Positions 56,641 through 64,000 of a DNA stretch of 64,000 bases are shown here, one piece after another. Each line of letters opens with the position of its first letter. Position 1 is the stretch's first letter. Source of the stretch: Arachis hypogaea (taxonomy: Eukaryota; Streptophyta; Magnoliopsida; Fabales; Fabaceae). The notes beneath the pieces were generated by a model that did no database searches, was not told the origin of the DNA, and saw only the letters and a list, made by a program, of their open reading frames with translations. Location of the stretch: NCBI RefSeq assembly GCF_003086295.3, contig NC_092044.1, forward strand, positions 9,574,843 through 9,638,842. The letters are read 5' to 3'. The position numbers and the translations under genes were made by a program.

Positions 56641-56900
56641 TTGAGATATCTTTTACCCTCTTTAAAATTATAACAACTCATCGGTGTCTTGTTTCTCCTG
56701 CATGTGTGACTGGATTTTATTTTTTTGTTTTTTCTTATTGTGTGATGTCTGGTTTAAGATTTGGTTATCCCCTAGTTTAGTCAGGGTATGACTAGCCTTG
56801 TTTAGGTTTGGTCTTTTATTTATTTGTGTGTAGCCTTTTCTCTTAAAAGTTAGTTCAGCATAGAACTATCCAAAAAAAAAACCTATGAACGTATATCAAA

Positions 56901-57037
56901 ACTCACGACTCTTATGACAAATCCATGAAATTAATTATTTAATCATCATCATATTCGATAGTTGATCATTTAATAATAACAATAGCAAGAACGATAATAA
57001 TAATAAAAATGAAATACTCGTCAATATAATTTGTAGT
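56901..57037. other. Short spacer
   Basis: AT-rich, nothing recognised. Confidence 0.4.
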
Positions 57038-57046
57038 ATTAGTACA

Positions 57047-57559
57047 GAGATAATATTCAATTTGGTTCTTAAATTTGTACGCAAGTTTAAATTTAGTCTC
57101 TGAAATTTTAATTACTTCTATTTAGTCTCCAAATTTTGCGAGTGTGACTCATGTTAGTTCCTAGAATAATCTTTGACGCATAGACTTTAATAGAATGCTA
57201 ACGTGGCAGCCGGATGCCATGTTGAACTCTTTAAAACAACGTCGTTTTTGTTTTGGCACTCAAATAGTTAAAAAATAATATCGTAAGTGGTGTTTATTGA
57301 AAAATTTTCTCTCAAAATAAGTGATCCAACGTTGTTTTTGGGCTATTTGAGCGCCAAAATAAAAACAACATCGTTTTACAAGTCCTAGCGTGATATTTGG
57401 CTGTCTATATCGGCGCTCTAATAACGTTTGTGTGCAAAAAATTATTCCAAAGACTAATGTGAATTTATAAAATCTGGGGACTAAATAAAGGTAGTTAAAA
57501 ATTTAAAAACTAAATTAAAATTTGTGTATATATTCAAAGATCAATTTAAGTATTAACTC
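57047..57559. mobile_element. Mutator-like foldback MITE (513 bp)
   Basis: ATTAGTACA (57038-57046) and ATTAGTATA (57560-57568) flank it, a 9-bp duplication with one change. The ends read GAGATAATATTCAATTTGG on the left and, complemented, GAGTTAATACTTAAATTG on the right. The similarity runs on for most of each half, so nearly the whole element can fold back on itself. The two arms meet around 57290-57310. No coding sequence. Confidence 0.8.
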
Positions 57560-57568
57560 ATTAGTATA

Positions 57569-58499
57569 TGTTTATGGAAATTTTTTTTTTACCACCGCTA
57601 AAAATAAATTAGTGACTGCTAAAAATATTATTTTAATAGTCAATAACTCAATGTGAAATGATGAATACATTAAGTCTAATTCAATAGAATATAAGATGAA
57701 TTTAGATTATTTAGAGTAAAAACATTAATTATTATTAATTTATCATTTTTATAAAATATGTATTTTATTATCTTAATTTAAAAATAATCAACTTCTCACT
57801 TTATTAATTTATCAAATTTTTTACTTTAAATTATTTTGATCCATATAAGAGTTTGTTTTCTAATAATACTTTTTAAGGTTAGTAATTGAAAAAAAAGTTT
57901 TATAAAAAGTATAAAATTTATATATTATTAAAATTGTTATTAATACTAAATGTAAACTACTAAAATGGTACTCAAAGTTTATATCATTAATAAAAAAAAT
58001 CTTAAAAAATAGTAATTACAAATAAACTTTCGAAAAATTTAAAAACGTGACAAAAAATTATATATTAAATATATATTCTAAAAAAGACTTTAAAAATTAG
58101 CTTTTGATGTAAATTTTACAATCATTATTAAAAAAATAAAATCTTCTTTTAAAATTTGATAATTTTATGCCAAGTAATTTTTTTAATTTTTATTGTGAAT
58201 TAATTATCACATTTTTTCAAAAAATAAAAAAAGAAAAATTTTGAGATCAAATTTTGTTTCGAAATTTTTGTATGTACTTTTTAAATATTTATTCAAATGT
58301 TGGCACAAAAATTCATATCAATTAGTTATACCATTTGTTAAATACAAAATTTTTTCACTTGCAAAAAATATAATAATTATCAGTTATTTTTGTCATATTT
58401 TAAAATTATTTAAAAGATATTTAGTCGATAACATTTTTTAAAAATATTTTTATCCGTGATTAAATTTTTTATATATCAAATTAGTAGTTAACCTTACAT
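57569..58499. other. Very AT-rich spacer
   Basis: Long A and T runs; the single frame near 58241-58441 has no motif. Confidence 0.5.
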
Positions 58500-58934
58500 A
58501 ATTTATTTTTCTTATGGACAGTGTGTTGGTGTTTTGGCCAAATATTGGGGAGTGGGGTGTTTTGTCGGTATGTGGAGGTCACGGTCAACACGCGGAGAGC
58601 GTGGTACCGCTGTGCTGCAGAAGCGTGTCAGCATCCCAGCAACACGCAGGGGGCGTGTTGGAGCAGGCATGGTAGAGTTCCGCAAATTTCCAATGTTTTG
58701 CAGCAACACAGAGTGGGCATGTTGGAAGCTGTCTGCATGCAGGAGACAACTCCTCCACCCCGGTAAGTTGCAAATCTTGCTCTATAAAAAGAGAAACCCC
58801 CCTCCCAGTATATGCATTAGAGGGTGTTAGTAGTGTTAGTATTACAGAGAAGGGTGGTGGAGCATTTTTGTTAGAGAAAAGAAGGGGGTTTTGGGGAAAG
58901 AAAGAAGAAGGGGGTTTCGGGGAAAAAGAGAGCC

Positions 58935-59540
58935 CCCCATACATCTTGCATTTTGCGTAGAACGTCTGTGACTCAGACTCATACACATCGTAGTCAACTC
59001 CTCTAGAGATAGTGTAACTTCTAATGGCTGCGACGACCGACTTTCTAGAATTGTATTCCATTCCAATATGGAACTTTCTGTCCTCAAGATCAGCAACGCC
59101 TACAGAAAGCAGAAATCATCGTTCATTAATCAATCCAAAGTTTAAATTAACAAAAACGTATTATTCAGTCATCACGTACCTATGTTTGCATATTCAAGAA
59201 ATTCCGGTGCATGCATGGCGTCAAGATCCAACTCACGCATAAAAGGTGGCACATTTATCGGTTGACTGCTCGAGGGATGAACCACAACATTCTCCGCTGC
59301 TATCTCAACTCCCACGTCACCATCCTCATCTTCGTCGCCAACTTCATAAGTGGCTTTGAAGTCCTCTTTGTTGTTTATTCATTCCTTCGTACACTGTATA
59401 TCTATCATCCTCTATATCTAAATCATTTTGTATCCCTTCTGCCTCTACAGTTTCAAACTCAACATACAGCTCAATCTGTGGCTGTCGCATCTGAGTCTAC
59501 CGATGAATTTGAAACATATTCTGCATACTCGCTTCATCAG
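58935..59540 (-). pseudogene. MURA-type transposase N-terminal region (two exons, truncated)
   Basis: Exon 1 runs down to 59180 and ends with PPFMRELDLDAMHAPEF and YANI. An 80-base intron (59100-59179, GT donor, TGTAG acceptor) follows in phase. Exon 2 from 59099 reads ADLEDRKFHIGMEYNSRKSV, VAAIRSYTISRGVDYDVYES and SQTFYAKCKMYG. This is the DNA-binding N-terminal domain that precedes the catalytic DDE domain in Mutator transposases. After YAKCK the frame runs into unrelated sequence near 58935, so zinc-finger and catalytic parts are deleted. The + strand copy at 61735-62340 covers the region before this one. Confidence 0.8.
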
Positions 59541-59863
59541 TGATTGGCATGGTATCAAACTATATTAGTCCACCAAAAATTACAAACGGATTTCGGTACA
59601 GAATTCTGCTCACTGTAATTAACATACCGTTCTCCATGCTTTGACAGAGACCGTTCTAAAACTCCATAAACGTTATGGTGCATGGAACCACAAACGAAAA
59701 CAGATTCTGGCACACAAACCTCACTCTCTCATGAGTATTCTGTATTATCTCACCATTGCGATACACCACCAAGTTTGCGGTATCCTCCATTACACTACCA
59801 ACATACTCAAAGAATGCTCAAAGCACACTCTCATTCGGAATAAAAATGGTACCGAGCTCGGCC

Positions 59864-59871
59864 TTATATAG
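59864..59871 (-). promoter_or_regulatory. Putative TATA box of the Mutator transposase gene
   Basis: On the - strand CTATATAAGG lies about 330 bases upstream of the visible coding exon and inside the right arm. It fits transcription toward the transposase exons. A mirror-image TATAAAAAG lies in the other arm near 58782 on +. Confidence 0.45.
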
Positions 59872-59894
59872 AGAGGAGCATTCAACACGCTCCC

Positions 59895-60074
59895 CACGTG
59901 TTGCCTACCTCAACCAACCACGTTTTGCCACGTGTCAACACGTCCCCTGCGTGTTGACTCACCACGCCCACCACGTGCTTGAAGCTTCACCCAATCATGC
60001 GTCGCCACGTGGCGTGCTGCCTCACCATGCCCCCCACATACTGCATGGTTCATCCAACCAGTTTTCGCCACGTG
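59895..60074. repeat. Cluster of five CACGTG sites in the Mutator arm
   Basis: CACGTG occurs at 59895-59900, 59929-59934, 59972-59977, 60006-60011 and 60069-60074, within diverged repeats of GCCACGTG and CCACGCCC type. It lies just upstream of the TATA box on the - strand. Confidence 0.85.
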
Positions 60075-60215
60075 TCCTCCACGCCCCCATGTAGTACCGG
60101 TAACACACCCCCTACATATTAGACCTATCATCTGACACGTCCATCCAAGTGTAAATACACTAAATTCTTCCATTTCCAGCCAAAATACCACCTTTACTCC
60201 ATAACTAAATTATTT

Positions 60216-61734
60216 AGCCTTAACCTTAATACTAACTTTAACAAGTGACTTTTGTTAAATCCATAAATATACCCATTAAATGTCAAAGGTGTTTTTTCCC
60301 TTTTATATATCATCAATAGACAGATTGCACGCATTAGCTAGGTAATAATGAGCATATATAAATAATTATCAGCGGCATAAAAGAACATTATCCTTTTGGG
60401 GAAAAAAAAAAAAGGAAAAGTTATCCTTTCAATTTTCAGGCTCTGGTTTGATCCTTCATAAACTTTATGTCTTTTCATGGCCGTTCAATAAGATAAACTC
60501 CATCTTTGTGTACGACAGCCTGTAATTACAACCCAAAGTGTTCCCATTGTTTCCAAGTAACTAAAAAAAAATTAATTAAAAGATAATATATTCAGACAAT
60601 ATTTTTATTTAGATGCATCAATTTTTAATTAATTAAAAACTAAAAGAAATCATTATTGTTAAAAAACAAATAGTAATTATGTAAATAGATTTTTTTAATT
60701 TTTTTCTCTATTATTATTTATAAAATATAATTTTCACTATACACTATTTAAATAAAACAAAAAAATGTAAAAAGAAATATTAAAAAGTATAAAATCACAT
60801 TTGAATTATATCAATTGAAAGTATTAGACAATGTTTTTCAAGTACTATGAAGTTAGTATTGACAATAAACAAAAAGTTATTGTTTTAGATTAAATAAGAT
60901 TTTAAGAATACAAAAATACATCTTTAAAAAAATTAAAGTTAAAATTGTTAAATATATAAAGTTTTTGTTATATAAGAATTTGTTATTTTTGGGTTCTTAT
61001 AATAATTTTATTAACAAAAATCTATTAAAAAAAAAACCATGTTACTTGAATATTATTAAAAATCATATAGTAATGAATCATTGGAATAAAAAACTAAAAA
61101 AATTATATTCACACTAATAATATAAGTTTATAAAGAATATAAATATATAATCAAACTAAATTCACATTTATAATTATTGCGAGATCAGAACTCATCTCTT
61201 TTAATTTTAAGTCGTAAACTCCATACCACAGATTTTGAGAATTCTATCGTTGCTAATTTTTTTGGTAATGGATTTTTATTAAGTGTTTTTGTTGTTATAA
61301 TTGTTGGTGTGTTTTCAATAAATATGAAGAATTCTTTTTTTAAATATCAATTCACAAATCAAAGGTTTAAAATTGTAGGAAAGAGAAAACGTAGGGTCCA
61401 ATTTAAAAGTTAATGAATTTAAATTTGGGTGATGAAAACATCGAATTCTCAGTATTGTGTGAGCAGAATTTATTTTTTAAGTTTGAGCAAATCGACGAGT
61501 CGGTTTTATGGTTACAAAATTTCAAAAATCTGAAAATCTAAATCGGTGGGTCAGAATTGTGGATTTTAAAAATTTTAAATTAAGATATGTATATATGAGG
61601 ATCCGATTTAATTTGTAATGTATATATAACTCGACCAGTTTTACAAGGCAAACTTTATCTTCTTTAATTCACCTTTTGCATTTTTTTTCTTCTTCTATTT
61701 CACTTTGTTATGTTTCAATTATTGTGAAGGAGAG
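60216..61734. other. AT-rich spacer
   Basis: No gene recognised. The frame near 61177-61413 has no motif, although the region after about 61440 may be the leader of the Mutator gene that follows. Confidence 0.45.
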
Positions 61735-62340
61735 TGAATGAGTGATCCTAGTTTAAAAAAATAGAGGATAGAGTTATACTAAAATTATATTATGATGGTT
61801 AAATTTTATTATAAATATATGAGGAAGTAAGATTTATGTGTGAGAATTCATGTGATGTTATTATTTTGAACAGTTAAAGAGTATTATTTGAGAGAGAATA
61901 AATCTTCTTTTATCAAAGACGATATTGAGTATTTTGTATTGGCATCTTGTATTAGTTTTGGTGGGTTTGTTCATTTTCAAATGAAGTATGTCACCAACAA
62001 CGCGAGCATGCAAGAGATGTTTTCAATCTACTATGAAACTCGATTGCATATGTCGTTTATCGAGTTGTACATTGACTTCGAATAATCAGAAACCGATCAA
62101 AATATCGAATGGAGAGATTACAATAGTGACGGTAAAGATGAGTTTGAAAGCAATTATGAGGTTACTAATCTAAATGGAGACGATGATGAAGTTGATGACA
62201 CCATGAAAGCAGATGTGGCAAAGATAATAAATGCATTAGCAAACTAACATTCATTTGAAGAGCCCTCTTTTATACGCGCGTTGAATCTAGAGGCTATGTA
62301 TACACCATAATTTTTTGAATATCTAATTGCGAGTATGTAA
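61735..62340 (+). pseudogene. Second Mutator transposase N-terminal remnant with in-frame stops
   Basis: One frame runs through FGGFVHFQMKYVTNNASMQE, MFSIYYETRLHMSFIELYID and FE, then a stop. It resumes as SETDQNIEWRDYNSDGKDEF and on to ADVAKIINALAN, then another stop. Then HSFEEPSFIRALNLEAMYTP, a third stop, and FFEYLIAS. The last block matches the PPFMRELDLDAMHAPEF block of the - strand copy, so both are MURA-type N-termini of one family. All pieces share a frame; only stops break it. It ends before the conserved DNA-binding block. Confidence 0.75.
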
Positions 62341-62484
62341 TTTAGAGTACTATATGATAGTTTTATAAGATAAAAATAGTTAAATATGGTATAAAATAGT
62401 ATGATAATAATTATATTCTTTATGCGATGAGTGATGACTAATTATATTTGTAGAATAAAATAAAATGGTATTAGATATTTATTT

Positions 62485-63705
62485 GGGTTAAGTATTTTTT
62501 TTATTTCTAAAGTTTTGGTTCAAAATCAAAATCGTTTCTAACATTTTTTTCTTATTAAAATCATTCTCAATATTACAAAACGTTATATAATCGTCATTTT
62601 TCTAATTTTTGGACCCTTCATCTTAATCCCATTATTTACCCTCATTTCTTCTTTTTCTTTCAACAACACAAATAGAGAAGAGGGAGAGTAAGAAACGAAG
62701 AAAAGAACATAGGGAGGGGTGGAGAACAAAGAGGGAAAAGAAGAGAAGAAGAGGAAGAAGAAGGCGTCGCCGGCGAGAAAGGACACCATTGCTGACGTTC
62801 TCTTTCGGTGTCGACTCAATCCCGTTCTGACTCTCCTTCGGCGCCGACTCCTTTTCCGTCGCGCTCTTTCTCTCGCAGCGCCGTCCTGCGTTCTTCCTCT
62901 CTCGCAGCGCCGCGTCTCCATTCTGCCTTCTGCAGTGTTGCGCCTCTGTTCTGCCTCCTTACCATGTCGCGCCTCCTTCCAGATCTATTCTACTTCCTGT
63001 TCTGCTTCTCTGTTTCTCTACTCTGTTTTCTGGAGCTCACCTCGTTCCAATTTTATTCATGTAGCTAGCTTTTTTTCTCTTCTGTGACTAAATTTGTGTC
63101 ATTAATTATTTGAAAAAATTTTATTTAATTTTTAATTTGGCATGAAATTTTTAGTTACAGATGGTTCTATTGTTGCTGAATTTGTGTTGTTCTTGTTGTT
63201 ATTGTTTTTGTTGATTTTGAATCTGAAATCATAGTTGATGATTATTGAATTATTGTTTGATCTGAAATTTTTGTTAATTCATTTTGTGGTTATTGCTGTT
63301 GGTGCGCCTGTATTGGAAGCTAGTGAATTTTTTAAGTATAAAAAAAGGAGAGAAGGTTCAGTTGAGAAGGAAAGGGTTGGGATAGTAGGTGGAATGGTAA
63401 TGGTTTAGGATGATAAACTAGTAATAGAGAGACAAGAAGGTGTAATGGTGATAGTGGTAACAATGATGGTGATAAAAAAAAGAAGGAGAAGGAAAAATTC
63501 GACAACTGTGTTAGTGGTGAAAGTAAGTAAAAAAGGGTTAAAGTGGTTATTTTTATTAGGGATAAAATTGTCCAAAAATTATTATTTTTGTGAAAAAGAC
63601 AATTTTATAATATTTTATAACGTTAAAAATGATATTAATAGAAAAAAAGTCAGAGACGATTTTAATTTTGAGCCAAGACATTAAGAACAAAAAAATACTT
63701 AATCC
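62485..63705. mobile_element. Mutator-like element with about 100-bp terminal repeats and GC-rich interior (Pack-MULE candidate)
   Basis: TATTTATTT (62476-62484) and TATTTAGTT (63706-63714) flank it, 9 bp with one change. The ends match in inverted orientation for about 100 bases: left GGGTTAAGTATTTTTTT, right complement GGATTAAGTATTTTTTT, and both continue with TCAAAAT.AAAATCGT.TCT. The interior 62750-63010 is GC-rich and unlike the AT-rich surroundings, like the 5' end of a gene. No transposase is present. It could be a Pack-MULE carrying a captured gene fragment, or the element's own leader. Confidence 0.7.
62719..63087 (+). CDS. Hypothetical ORF in the GC-rich interior of the Mutator-like element
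   Basis: A 122-codon frame from the ATG at 62719, with a Lys/Glu-rich start (MENKEGKEEKKRKKKA), then Arg/Leu/Ser-rich sequence and a hydrophobic end. I recognise no domain. An overlapping frame at 62808-63068 is also open, so codon evidence is weak. It may be 5' leader sequence of a captured gene and not protein-coding. Confidence 0.25.
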   Translation: MENKEGKEEKKRKKKASPARKDTIADVLFRCRLNPVLTLLRRRLLFRRALSLAAPSCVLPLSQRRVSILPSAVLRLCSASLPCRASFQIYSTSCSASLFLYSVFWSSPRSNFIHVASFFSLL

Positions 63706-63714
63706 TATTTAGTT

Positions 63715-64000
63715 AGTATAATTTTATACTTATTTAATTGATTTTGTATGTGTAGTTTTTTATTTTTTATATTTAAAATGTACATATTATATATGTATTT
63801 TTATAATTATTATTTTAAAATTTTAAAATTGTGAGTATATATTATATATTTTTATATATATGTATTTATAATATGTTATATGGATATTGTATATTTATAT
63901 ATTTTTATATTTCTACATACTATATTATATTTATATATTTATACGTTTAGATAAATATATACATATATAATATAAGTATGTACTATATATTTATATATTT
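63715..64000. other. AT-rich right edge of the window
   Basis: Irregular TATATA-rich sequence; no feature recognised. Confidence 0.6.

Larger units (their letters stand above)
51945..56882 (+). mobile_element. L1-type LINE with about 18-bp target duplication and poly(A) tail
   Basis: CTATGAACGTATCTCAAA at 51927-51944 is repeated with one change at 56883-56900, just after a run of A (about 56872-56881). This defines both ends. It contains an ORF1 remnant with an RNA-binding fold and an ORF2 with endonuclease end, reverse transcriptase and zinc-binding domain, all in broken frames. The sequence between ORF1 and the end of the endonuclease is too short, so part of the nuclease has been deleted. 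It inserted at the right edge of the second hAT. Confidence 0.85.
58510..60206 (-). mobile_element. Deleted Mutator-like element with transposase N-terminus
   Basis: The two ends share, in opposite orientation, TTATGGA followed by a GTGGT.TTTTGGC-type stretch, read as decayed terminal repeats. Possible flanks AATTTATTT and AAATTATTT agree at 7 of 9 bases, so the limits are approximate. Both arms are rich in ACGTG/CGTGTTG motifs. Inside on - are two exons of a MURA-type transposase that stop where the catalytic part should begin. It is a deletion derivative. Confidence 0.65.

Overview
This is plant nuclear DNA, most likely from a legume and probably peanut (Arachis). The species call is inference: the long gypsy LTRs opening TGATAAACC, the ACGCGTACGCG-rich stretches, the Sirevirus and the MULE families look like those I remember from Arachis intergenic DNA. 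Only two host genes can be supported. One is an eight-exon CHIP-type U-box ubiquitin ligase (36390-39550, + strand). The other is an intronless mTERF-family organellar protein gene (44383-45501, - strand). Almost everything else is transposable elements, many nested in one another, plus AT-rich spacer.

Positions 1-17013 form a nested retrotransposon block. A degenerate Tat-type Ty3/gypsy element on the - strand (6715-17013, left end missing) carries gag, protease, RT, a second RNase H and integrase, and an antisense coiled-coil ORF beyond pol. Its 5' LTR is split by a 3.66-kb hAT transposon (13166-16826, perfect 8-bp target duplication). Its 3' side is cut off by another Ty3/gypsy element (FIDEL/Athila-like, + strand, 1-6714). 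The 3' LTR of that second element is in turn split by a 2.23-kb solo LTR (4325-6557, perfect 5-bp duplication). The solo LTR contains a seven-unit array of palindromes (5445-6240), the oddest structure in the window.

Positions 19636-31062 hold a complete Sirevirus-type Ty1/copia element on the - strand. It has two 1.86-kb LTRs, a tRNA-Met-type primer site, several polypurine tracts, a 557-codon gag ORF, a pol broken by in-frame stops and by loss of the integrase catalytic Glu, and an intact 478-codon envelope-like ORF.

Positions 31063-48552 contain the two host genes among small elements: a TRIM, three copies of a tRNA-derived SINE-like repeat, a plant-mobile-domain fragment with hairpins, a hAT-like MITE, the 3' end of a LINE and a 946-bp Mutator-type MITE with a 22-bp minisatellite. 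Positions 49043-64000 contain a decayed second hAT, an L1-type LINE with long target duplications inserted at the hAT's edge, a Mutator-like foldback element, two decayed Mutator transposase genes (one per strand) and a possible Pack-MULE.

Nothing bacterial, no CRISPR and no tRNA or rRNA genes were seen. Boundaries quoted to the base rest on target-site duplications or exact motifs; those marked approximate do not.
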